Shown: positions 1 through 10,342 of the stretch, in pieces | Layout of the letters: each line of letters starts with the position of its first letter | How positions within the stretch are numbered: position 1 is the first letter of the stretch | Assembly (NCBI RefSeq): GCF_904849725.1 | Contig: NC_058523.1 | Location: 208,657,689-208,721,688 of the forward strand | Reading direction: 5' to 3' | DNA from: Hordeum vulgare subsp. vulgare | Taxonomy: Eukaryota > Streptophyta > Magnoliopsida > Poales > Poaceae | Length of the DNA: 64,000 nucleotides | Notes under the pieces: model-generated | What the model was told of the DNA's origin: nothing | Database searches by the model: none | Seen by the model: only the letters and a program-made list of their open reading frames with translations | Translations under genes and position numbers: made by a program

Positions 1-402
1 AGAATTACCATGGTGTTGGTTTTGTGCAGAAGATGAATGTTCTCGGAATCACCCAAATTTTTTTTTATGTTTTTTCTGGAGGAAATAAGGAATATTGGAG
101 TGAAGAAGTACCGGAGGGGAGCCACCTGTAGGTCACAAGCCAACAGGGAGCCCCCTCCCTAAATTGCGCCCTAATGGCTTGTGGGGACTATGTAGCTCCG
201 TTTGGCATGATTCCAACGCTGAAAAATCCTAGATATACCAAAAATCCTAGAAATAATGAGAGAACTTCCGCTCCACCACTACAACACTCTATATAGATGA
301 AAAACCCATCTGGAGCCTTTCCAACACCCAGTCAGAGATGGGAAATCATCTCTGGTGGCCATCTTCATCATCCCGGCAAAGGCCATGATGAGGAGGGAGT
401 AG
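1..402 (+). mobile_element. Athila-like element 1, 5' LTR, left part
   Basis: No gene is visible. The stretch contains GC-rich and then AT-rich LTR-like sequence ending at the motif GAGGGAGTAGTTCAC. The sequence resumes at 14480 with TTCACCCTCGGGG, so the chromovirus at 408-14479 interrupted a continuous repeat. I recognise the joined sequence as the LTR of a Triticeae Athila-like family. The LTR start lies before the window. The short ORF on the minus strand at 346-540 crosses the junction and is not a gene. Confidence 0.7.
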
Positions 403-407
403 TTCAC

Positions 408-3400
408 TCTCACACCCTGCTTTCACTACCACTTTTTCTGTAATTCCAAAATCTGAGTTTTTTTTCAAAACTAATGTTGTGAGTGCCATGATTGTCATTG
501 TATGCTTGTGTGGTTGATCATGTGATGATAAAAAACACATATGTAAAGATCAAATTACTTTCAAAACCCTTTTCTCATTTTTGGATAAAATAAAACCCTG
601 CTTTCAGTTGCACTACATGCCCTTGATGGCAAGGAGTGTTCTTACCCAAAGTTGGTGATCTCATTCTAGCACCATTTTAGTGAAACAAAACCACAAAATA
701 AATATTTTGTGAATTATTTTTCTAATTTATTTGCATGTCCATTTCTGAGGCCAGAAATGGTATTCCTATATGGAAAAATAATTTTCTACCTTAGAAAAAT
801 CTAATTAAATTTGGAGATGATTAGAAGGATATATATTTTCCGTACATAAGATTTTTAACCCCTATTTATATTAATATTATTTGAGCGAAACCGTGAAAAC
901 CGTATATGTATGTGTTGAACTTTTGAAATATTTCCAAAGGAAATATTCTCAATAAATTTCTAGAAAATTCCAGTGGTATCCCTAAGCCATATTTGGTGTC
1001 CACATAATCTTTCACCTTGATCCAAGGTGATTAAGGACACCAAATAACTGCAAAACCCCTTCTGTCCAGATTGAAGTTAGAGAAACTCTACATAGCAAAG
1101 TTTGTCCAATGGAATTGAAACATTGCACGAGTGCCTAATACCTCAAATGAGGGTTCCACAGCAAAAATGGGATTTGTGGGACTTAATTTTCCCACACTCT
1201 CTTTGGATGGAACATATCTGTTCAAATGGTGAAGTTGTCAAGTTTACAAAGCTAACTTGTCCAATGGAGCTCAAACTTGGTGAAACCCCATGTTTTAGCA
1301 CCAAACCCAATCTTGTTAAGTTGCAGAACCAGTGGTGGGGTGCAACCACTCCAAACCAATGCCGAGCACCTTCCGACAGATGGGTAAAAGCCCCTCTAAC
1401 CTTAGTTAAACCCAACCCCTTTTCCCCAAACTCTCAGATTAGGTGGCCACTATCAATGCACATCCCGAGTCAACTGGCCCCTCTCTGGTTCAAAGTAGAA
1501 ATGAAAAAATCCCCATTCTAAGCTTCAGCTCAGGGCTGACACCACCTGTTTCTCTTGTCTCCCTTGACCAGCTGAATCTCCCACGGGTCTTCAACGGCTA
1601 GCCTCATCCCAGCGAGTGCCCAGGACATGCTAGACACGTCCAAATCACCCCAGAGAGCTCCAGCATGCCGTGGCATGCCAAAACCGCGCCCTGGGCGTGC
1701 TACAGAGAACTCCAAGGTGGGGGCGACGCTCTCGGCCAGCTCCAGCCTCCCCCGAGGTGTCCAACCTCTTCTCCGATAGCCCCTCTGCATCAGACAACCA
1801 TCAGGGCCCCTCCTTTCCCGCGCTAGAGCTAGTGCGATGCGTGCCCGCGCGCACCAGTACCGGAGAGATGCGCGGCCACTGATGCTCGTCTCCCATCTCT
1901 CTCCCTTCCTCCCAGTAGGTTCTGACAGTCCAAAACCACGTCCTAGGACCTTCGTTTTGACCCCAGCTCCTCTCTGCACCCCCATGCGTGCCACGGTGAG
2001 TCACCGGCACTCCCAAATAGGCTCACCATCGCGGGCGTATATATAGCCCTCCCCCTCGCTCCATCGCCCCTCAAACCTCACCACAGCCACCTCTAGCACC
2101 TCCCGATCCACCCGAGCAAACCAGCAGAGCCCCGACGCTCGAGATCGACCGAGGCCCCTCCGCCTTGGAGGTCCAGTCGATCTCCGGCTACACGTTGGCT
2201 CCTGCGTCCCTCTGACCACCAAACCACTCCCCTTGACACCCGGGATCTTTCCCCCGTATTTCCCAAGCTAATCTGTGCCCCTAACTAACCCCTCCACCTT
2301 CACCCGAAACTCCTCCGCCACGGCTTCCTCGTCGTCGGTGAACCTGAGCCTCTCCGTCATTATCTTGACTACCATCAGGTAGGCGACGACGAGTCGGACC
2401 CATTTCCATCTTCATTGGGGCCCGAGGACGTCGGTAGCCACGGTGGCCTTCTCCTCCTCCTCACGGGCCAGAGGTAGGAGACAACCCCCACAGGTGTGCC
2501 CCACCTATCGGTGGCCCATCTCTCTCTCCCTTGCTGCCCACAGCCGCTGACCGCAGGGGCCCACGTGTCAGGTTCCAACCTGACAGCGCGCCCGCCTGGG
2601 CAGGCTAGCTGGTTGGCCTTTGGGCCGGCCGAGTCCCAGGACAAGCCAGGCCAGGGATTGTAGCCCTTTTCTTTTATTTAAAAACTTGATTTTACAAGAT
2701 TTTTATAAAAAGATTTAACCAGTGTAAAAATATGATTTTTCCACTGTTAATCTTCTAAAAATGTGTAGTATTTAATAGAACCACTCGTTGAATTTTTGCA
2801 GCAACTATTCTGTTTTATAAAAATAAAAAGGATTAATTTGGAATGGTTTTTCTTCTGTTTAGTTGATTTTAAAAATATTCCTTCATTAGAATCAGAGGCA
2901 AATATTTTAAAATAACAACCTAGATTTATCAGAAATACCCAACAATTTTAAAATGACTTTGTGATTCGTTTGAGAGTGAGCTACTTATTATTTTATCTTT
3001 ATACGATGATAGAAAACCCATGTGACGAAGGAGTCGGAGCGGAAGGCCTCGAATACTCCGGATACCTAGCTCTCCAAGGCAAGCAACCCTTTGACCATGA
3101 CTGAGCATATGTTATGATGCATGCTAGTGTAGCAAATATTTCCGTTGCATATGATCGTAAGTACCGGTAATTCATTGAAGTGATGTTATCGATGGCTCCT
3201 CCGGAGCACATGCATTGAGCTTGATCCTACCACCTATGAGGGTCATGCTAATATCATGTTGACAAGTAAAGCTAGAATAGCAATAGCATGAGCATGTTGT
3301 TGACATATATCAAAAATTTATGAAACCCCCGTTGGGTGCCACTAATGCCCGAGGGTGATGATGAGTTAGGTGGCCACTTTCGGAGGAGTGGTGCACCGGG

Positions 3401-4566
3401 TATTTATGTAAGTATGGTTTCGGAAATGGGATTAGATTTATGATGTGTCGACCGTCCCAACCTTACATGTACGACCACGTTACCCCTTTATAGGACGGGG
3501 CTGTGTTGATTACTCTCGTCGGTGCTAGCAAAGATCTACATTACTAGTGGCGGGAGTGATGTGTGGTCACTCTCATGATGGGTCATGCTAGGTAGGGCGA
3601 CTATGCTGTTTTTACATGTTCCAGGCACACCGTTGGTCCCCGCATGGTTGATACTGTCCAGATTAGTGATCGTAAGACGTACAACATGTGGGCAAGGTAC
3701 CAATCGAGTGGACCTCTTTGTCTAGTATCGACAGGGGAAAGGCATCGATCGGGTACTTACCTCGGGTATGTCATATATCGCGAGTCGTGGATGACACGGA
3801 AGTTTCCTGGATCTCGTGGGTCCAGCATACTACCTCTCCAGAGTGTAAAACCATTCAAATAGCCGTGTCCACGGTCAAGGACAGTTGGGTGGTGCTTCTT
3901 AAACTACGTCCAGTCGATTCCTCATAAACCAAGTGTGTGTGTGTATGTGTTAAATGGTGTTAAATGAAAGATTTGAGATGACCAAGTTTGGTGACTTGGC
4001 ATATAGGGTGAACCTGGATGGTTCAGCCCTTGACAGATATATTGATATCTGTAACCTGTTCTTCAAAAGTAGTTTACTTATGATGCATACCCATGATCAT
4101 GTTTAGTTACCACCAAGAGATATCCACCAAAGAAGCATGTTATTGTTATCCTTAACTTGCATTGTTCATATCATGGGCTGTCTGTGAGTACATTCAAAAG
4201 TACTAATTGGCTTGCCACTGGTTATATTATAGACCATACATGGAAGGACCGGAGTTTGGAGATGAGTACGTCTTCGGAGACGCCCCTGCGAACTAGGACG
4301 CTTCCCAGTCAGAAGGCATGTTGGTCTAGGCTGATGGCATGGGCACCCGCTTAGCCCTATGATTTCCGCTAATAGCTGTATCAATGTGATTTGGCCTTAT
4401 AGGCCCTACCTTGTGAACTTGACCATTCGGTCACGTGATGTAATAATTCGGTACTTGGATGCAAGACTCTTATTATTCAGTATTTGTGTGTTCGGTGAGC
4501 ATTGATCTCTGGGATCACTGAGCACATTCATTCGGCAATCTCGACTCGTAAGTCGGGGTCCCCACA
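408..4566 (+). repeat. Chromovirus 5' LTR (4159 bp)
   Basis: It matches 10343-14479 along its whole length with small indels and ends with CCCCACA before the primer site. It contains a GC-rich promoter zone around 1700-2600, a TATA box at 2038, and a (GT)n stretch near 3930. The ORFs in it (for example 1102-1521) recur in the 3' LTR and look like chance reading frames. Confidence 0.93.
2038..2045 (+). promoter_or_regulatory. Putative LTR TATA box
   Basis: TATATATA followed by GCCCTCCCC lies downstream of a GC-rich stretch; the 3' LTR keeps the same motif at 11983-11990. This would put the U3/R border near 2070, leaving an R-U5 of about 2.5 kb. Position and conservation are seen; promoter function is inferred. 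Confidence 0.6.
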
Positions 4567-4570
4567 GAGC

Positions 4571-4582
4571 TGGTATCAGATC
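4571..4582 (+). promoter_or_regulatory. Primer binding site, initiator tRNA-Met type
   Basis: TGGTATCAGATC starts 5 bases after the LTR end. The canonical plant iMet primer site is TGGTATCAGAGC, so one base differs. Confidence 0.85.
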
Positions 4583-4706
4583 GATCCTGATTATAGGAAG
4601 CCTCGGGTAGCATGGACGATAGCCGAGACGACTAGTGCACTTAGACCTTAACCTGAGATTCTGCACCCACTAAAAACCTTCTAACCTTCTCTCTTACATC
4701 TTGTAG

Positions 4707-5477
4707 ATGGCCGCCGTACCTGAGATGCTTCTAGAGACGGGCTTTGCCCTACTTTTGGGTGATAGCCTCGAGAAGTGCCAAGTACGCCGCACACCCATCT
4801 TCCTCTACCACGAGCACTGGGTCAACGCCGACACCAAGGAGTATCACGTGGATGTGATAGTGAAGGCTAATGACTCCCCGACTAGCTCGTTCTTAGAAGG
4901 ACCATAGATGGAGGATCTCATGATGGCAGTGGATATTGCCGCACGAGAGGTGCTCGTGCGTCTCCGCAACATCCTTCCCGAGATGGCTAACGAGCCAGCT
5001 ACTCGTCACCTACCTTTTGTTAAGGATGGTATAGACGGGAGTTGGACACTCAACCCATCTTCTGAGGACAGGGCGCCACTAAGGTTTCAGACCTACTTCA
5101 GCCTCTCCTCTGACACCTTGACGCACCTTTTGATCAAGGAGTCAACAAAGATTTGCCAAGAACTGCATCAAGTCAAGGATCTACTCTGCATGGAAGAGAT
5201 GACGAACCGCAAGGTGAAGAAGGAAGGAGCACCCAAAGGACGATCAGGCGTTGCTTTCCGAGGAAGAGTACCACCGCTTCAAGCCACTCCTATTCAGAGT
5301 CACCGCCTAACCGCGGAAGAGTACACCGAACTCTTCGCTGCCTCACCAACCAAGAGACGCCATGATGGACCGCTTCCTTCTGCCACCCCTCTGAAGGAGG
5401 GAAGTACTGATGAAGATGAAGATGAAGACGAAGATCCTGCAGAACCCGCATATCAGACCGAGGAGTCCACCGCTTAG
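4707..5477 (+). pseudogene. Leader ORF upstream of gag (ORF0-like), one in-frame stop
   Basis: A reading frame of 257 codons lies between the primer site and gag, broken only by TAG at 4905-4907. The first part reads from ATG at 4707 and the second part continues in the same frame from the next codon. The product would be soluble, with a basic, arginine/proline-rich middle (around residues 160-205) and an acidic tail of alternating Asp and Glu near the end. I see no Gag, protease or zinc-knuckle signature in it. Extra ORFs upstream of gag have been described in some grass Gypsy elements (RIRE3/RIRE8 orf0); whether this one is related is unknown. A gap of about 290 bases follows before gag. 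Confidence 0.6.
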
Positions 5478-5767
5478 GATTGCGATGTAGGCAATTAGGA
5501 GTATCCTACCTGAGCGTAGGCGTTAATGTATAGGTTCATGTGAACCATGGGTGTTGTGTAAGCATGTTTGGATGCAAGTCGCATTCTGCCTTTGGCAGCT
5601 TGTGAGTGACTACATCACTTTGTTTTAATCTAACGCACTAGCTTTTCCAAAAACCTTTGGCTTAAAAAAATTCACACTAGCACAACACCAGACCCCCTTT
5701 TACTAGAACATCATCCCTTATGATTTCGGCTAGTTCGGCAAATTGACCTGTCTACTCCCCTCACAGG

Positions 5768-6940
5768 ATGGTGATTGCAACTCGCACCAGCACCTTCGGC
5801 AACACCGGCTCCGCCTCTTTAGGTCAGCAGCAGGGAACCGAAGGGGAAGCTCAAGCTGGAGATCACCACGAGCAGCAAGACGATGTTCCACCGCCACCAC
5901 CTCCTCCTAAAAGCTTGACTATGGCTCAGTTCCTTCAAGCTCTCCGAGAGGAATGTCAAGCCAATAATGCCGCTATTCAGCAGCTGGCTCAAGTCTTGGT
6001 GAATAACCCGCCGCGGAATGGGAATGGCAATGGTCACGCTACTCTCTCAAAGTTCATGCGAACTACGCCACCCATATTCACGGAGATAACTGATCCATTG
6101 GATGCCGATGACTAGATCCGTACTATCGAAGACCTCCTTGCGCTGGTCAAATGCACTAACGATCGTGAGAAAGTCCTCTATGCTTCTCACTATCTCAGAG
6201 GCACAACCAAATCTTGGTGGGATGGATTTCAGAACATGCGAGCAGGGCAAGTCATTACCTGGGCTATGTTCAAAGAAGGATTCCGCGTTGCTCACATTCC
6301 TCCCGGAATGATGACCATTAAGAAGCAGGAATTCTGAGCCTTAAGCCAAGGCAGTGGATCCATCAAGGAGTATTTGTAGAATTTCAACCTACCATCGAGA
6401 TATGCACCAGAAGATGTCAACACTGAGGCCGCCAAAGTGGAACGCTTTATGGAAGGACTGCAGCAGTCACTCCAGTATTAGCGGGTTGTATGTGAATGCC
6501 GGACCTTCAGCGATCTGGTTAATAAGGGCCTTACGTTGGAGGATAAGAGTCGTGCAATGGACAACACTCGTAAGCGCAAGCAGATGGGTAATGGAGGACC
6601 TAGTAACCTGAAGCCACGCCCATGGCAGTCGGCTCCAGCAAGATACAACTATCAACAACAGCAGCACAAGTCTCCAACATTTTGCCAAAACTACCAGCCT
6701 CAGCAGCAAGTCAACACCAAGCCAACATTCAACCCACCGAATAACAGTGGAGTCAGGACCAACCTTCCAGCACAAGTTACCTATTTTGGATGTGGACAGA
6801 CACGGCACTATTCTAGGCACTGTCCCAACAAGAAGCCCGACGCACCACACCCCAATTCGCCAAACCAAGGCCAAGGAGCACCACGAAGGAATCAAGCTCC
6901 CCGCAACCAACAGTATCACAGCACGGGGCAGATCAATCAT
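5768..6940 (+). pseudogene. gag: Chromovirus gag (capsid and zinc knuckle), broken
   Basis: Starts at ATG 5768 and runs in one frame into pol. The N-terminal part has a run of prolines around residues 41-47; the capsid core follows with the motif GTTKSWWDGF at about 6196-6225, typical of Gypsy Gag. Stops interrupt it at 6113 (TAG), 6335 (TGA), 6377 (TAG) and 6479 (TAG). A glutamine/asparagine-rich stretch leads to a CCHC-type knuckle near 6780-6825, where the first Cys of the expected C-x2-C-x4-H-x4-C is Tyr. The protein would package element RNA into virus-like particles in the cytoplasm, but this copy cannot make it whole. Confidence 0.85.
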
Positions 6941-7390
6941 ATCTCTACAGAAGAGGCACAGGAAGACCTGGACTGCATTCTGGGTACATTCCTCGTCAAC
7001 TCCACCCCAGCAACAATATTGTTTGATTGTGGTGCTTTGCATTCTTTTGTTTCACAAAGATTTGCGGAAAAATGTGGTTTAAAGCCTACTCTTCTTAACG
7101 GTCAAATGGCAATTTAAACCCCGGGAGCAGTGTTAAGGACCAACCTAGGATGTAGGAAGGTCGGGATTGTTATCAATGGGATAAGCTTCTCAGCAGACCT
7201 CATTGTCATTAAGTCGCAAGGCCTAGAAGTAATTCTCGGCATGGATTGGTTGGCCAAACATCAGAGCATCTTGGACTGTGCCAACAGGGCTATTAGCATG
7301 ACAAGCGACCAAGGGGTCAAAGTCAAGTATGTCTCTGAGCCAGTAACCACTCGAGTACAGCAGGTTAACATCCTGTCAGGAGAAGAGCTC
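6941..7390 (+). pseudogene. pol: Chromovirus aspartic protease region, broken
   Basis: Continues the gag frame. The catalytic motif region reads ILFDCGALHSF near 7015-7050, where Gypsy proteases have D-S/T-G, so the residue after the catalytic Asp is Cys. A TAA stop lies at 7115-7117. Downstream, VILGMDWLAKH (about 7228-7260) is the second conserved block of plant Gypsy proteases. Its role would be to cleave the Gag-Pol polyprotein. Inactivated by the stop. Confidence 0.8.
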
Positions 7391-8812
7391 GATCGAGTGC
7401 CAATAGTCTGCGAGTACCCGGATGTCTTTCCTGATGATCTACTAGGGACGCCTCCCGATCGATACATCGAGTTCATCATTGAGCTCATGCCCGGATCAAG
7501 GCCTATCTATAAGAAGCCTTACAGGATGGGATCCGAAGAGCTAGCGAAGCTGAAGAAGTAGCTGGATGAGAAACTCAGGAAAGGGTTCATTCGTCCGAGT
7601 GCGTCACCTTGGGGACCACCTGCTCTGTTTGTGTCCAAGAAGGATGGGACTATCAGACTTTGCATCGATTACCGTTCTCTCAATGAGGACACGATCAAGA
7701 ACAAGTATTCACTCCCCAAGATTGAAGACTTTTTTGACTAGTTAAATGGATCTAAGGTATTCTCCAAGATTGATCTCCGATATGGATATTACCAACTGAA
7801 GATCCGACCTGAGGACATACCCAAGACTGCGTTTGTGACCCGGTATGGTCTATACGAATGCACTGTCATGTCTTTCGGGTTGACTAATGCCCTAGCTTAC
7901 TTCATGTACCTCATGAACAAGGTCTTCATGGAATACCTGGATAAGTTTGTCATCGTATTTATTGATGACATATTAATCCTTTCCAAGTCCAAAGAAGAGC
8001 ATGAGCAACACTTGAGCTTAGTGTTGGAAAAGCTTCGAGAGCACCAACTTTATGCCAAGTTCAGCAAATGCCAATTCTGGCTGAACGAAGTTGGATTCTT
8101 GGGTCATACCATGACAACAAGTGGATTGGCAGTTGATCGCTCCAAGATTACTATGGTAACCAACTGGGAGTCACCAATTGATGTGAAGGAAGTCAAGGGC
8201 TTCCTCGGGCTCACGGGATACTACCGCAAGTTTGTAGAAGGGTTCTCCCGCATCACTCGACCCATGACTCAGCTCTTGAAGAAACGCAAGAAGTTTGAAT
8301 GGACGCCAGAGTGTGAAGAAAGCTTCCAAGAGTTGATGAAGAGGCTAACTACCGCCCCGGTGTTGGCCACTCAAGAAATGAGCAAGGAGTTTGTGATATA
8401 TTGTCATGCCTCCAGGACCGGGCTCGGTGGAGTTCTAATGCAAGACGGTAGAGTCGTGGCGTATCTGTCATGACAATTGCGTCCGCATGAGGAGAATTAT
8501 GCCACCCATGATCTCGAGTTAGCATCCATAGTGCATGCTGTAAAGAAATGGTGACATTACCTTCTGGGGAAGCGATGTGAAATATACACCGACCACAAAA
8601 TTCTAAAGTATATCTTCACTCAAAGGGAATTTAATATGAGGCAACGAAGATGGTTGGAGTCAATTGAAGATTACGACCTCATCATTCAATATCACCCCGG
8701 TAAGGCCAATGTGGTGGCTGATGCCTTAAGCAGGAAGACCAGCACCTTGAACGTCATGCTCAAGGAAAGGCTACCCGCGTTAAATGAAGAAATGGAGAAC
8801 TTCGGATTATAG
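7391..8812 (+). pseudogene. pol: Chromovirus reverse transcriptase and RNase H, broken
   Basis: Same frame as gag. RT motifs are easy to follow: LCIDYRSLN near 7660, a [11 protein letters not shown] block near 7770, and the catalytic box as FIDD near 7960. RNase H follows from about 8370 to 8740, with the expected first catalytic Asp replaced by His in the motif [15 protein letters not shown] and DALSRK blocks follow. Stops are at 7559 (TAG), 7739 (TAG), 8471 (TGA), 8552 (TGA) and 8810 (TAG). The domains would copy element RNA to DNA and remove the RNA strand. All the stops are one transition away from CAG, CGA or TGG codons. Confidence 0.9.
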
Positions 8813-8949
8813 CTAGTGGAATCAGAATTCCTAGCTAACCTCAAAGTCAAACCAACGCTGGCTGATGATATCAAGAGGCCCATAAGGGGCACAAGAGCAT
8901 TGAAGGCATCAAGAAGAAGATTCAAGAAGGCAAGGCCCCAGAATTCTCA

Positions 8950-9870
8950 GTGGATGAACAAGGAGTAGTGTGGTTTGGGAAACGTTTGTGCATACCCAAC
9001 AAGGCAGAACTCAAGTATTTGATCCTGCATGAAGCACATGATACACCCTACTCTATTCACCCCGATGGTACCAAAATGTATCAAGATCTCCGAGAAAAAT
9101 TCTGGTGGCATGGCATGAAGAGGGAAATAGCGTCTTATGTTGCCAAGTGCGATGTGTGTCAGCGGGTCAAGGCTGAACATCAGCGACCTGCTGGACTGCT
9201 ACAACCACTTCAAGCCAGAATGGAAGTGGGACAAGGTCGGCATGGACTTCATCACTGGATTACCCACGTCAAGCAAGGGGCATAACTCCATATGGGTCGT
9301 TATCGACCATCTGACCAAGGTGGCCCATTTCATTCCAGTCAACACCACTTATGATGGAAGCCAATTGGCTAGTTTGTACATCCATCGTATTGTGAGCCTT
9401 CATGGATTTCCCAAGGAGATTGTATCTGACCGAGACACGCAATTCACCTCAAGATTCTGGAAGAAGTTCCAAGGAGCCCTTGGAACCAAACTCTCTTTCA
9501 GCACTGCTTTCCATCAGCAAACGAGCGGACAAACGGAGAGAGTAAACCAGATACTCGAAGATATGCTCCGCGCTTGTGTCTTGGCACATGGAGCCAAATG
9601 GGAAGACTGTCTTCCGTTCATTGAGTTCTCATACAATAACAGCTACTAGTCCAGTCTCCAGATGGCCCATTTGAGGCGTTGTACGGAAGAAAGTGCCACA
9701 CCCCGCTCAACTGGTCCGAAACCGGTGAAGGGTTGATTTTCGGGCCGGAGGTTTTGCACAAGGCAGAAGAGAAGGTGCATCTTGTCCGAGAAAACCTAAA
9801 AGCGGCCAAGTCGCGACAAAAGAGCTATGCGGATTCTCACCGCAGAGATGTGGAGTTCATTCCCAGAGAC
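8950..9870 (+). pseudogene. pol: Chromovirus integrase, frameshifted
   Basis: The reading frame changes between about 8850 and 8950, again near 9200-9240 and near 9668, where one C appears to be missing after ATGGCC. The HHCC zinc-binding domain is present (HEAH, then SIHPD, then CDVC near 9145-9160). The DDE core keeps all three acidic residues: GMDFITGLP near 9240, SDRDTQF near 9427, and the Glu of QTERVNQ near 9535. A TAG lies at 9647. The enzyme would insert element cDNA into chromosomes. The catalytic residues survive although the gene is unreadable. Confidence 0.88.
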
Positions 9871-10312
9871 TAGGTGTACCTCCGTGTCAGACCTCTTAAG
9901 GGAACCAAGCGTTTCCATGTTAAAGGGAAACTTGCTCCAAGGTTCATTGGACCTTTTAAGATCACGACAAGGCATGGAGAGGTTGCTTACTAGTTGGAGC
10001 TACCTCCGGAACTTTCGGGTGTGCACAACGTCTTCCACATCTGACAACTTCGGAAGTGTCTTCAAGCGCCAAACCGTCCCGATCTTTACAAGGACATTTA
10101 CCACCAGGCCATCGACCTACAACAAGACTTCACCTACCGCAAGAAGCCGATCCGTATCCTGGATCAAGCATAACGTTGCACCAGAAGCCGCACCATCAAG
10201 TATTTCAAGGTTCAGTGGAGGAACCACACCCAATCAGAAGCAACATGGGAGCATGAAGACTATCTCCGATCTGAGTTTCCGTACCTTTTTAGCACCTAGC
10301 TTAGGAATCTAG
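9871..10312 (+). pseudogene. pol: Integrase C-terminus and chromodomain, broken
   Basis: In the frame starting near 9670, stops occur at 9871, near 9991, near 10042 and near 10171. After the GPF-type block (APRFIGPFKI near 9937-9966) the last segment reads KYFKVQWRNH followed by EATWEHEDYLR and EFPYLF (about 10197-10290). This matches the C-terminal chromodomain of Tekay/Del chromoviruses, which targets integration to chromatin. The final in-frame stop is near 10299. Confidence 0.8.
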
Positions 10313-10342
10313 GGGACGAGAATCTTGTAAGGGGGATAGGTC

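Noticed and set aside
1102..1521. 139-codon ORF, with a relative at 11168-11464
   Set aside because: Both are in the chromovirus LTRs; the frame is not kept between them and has no domain.
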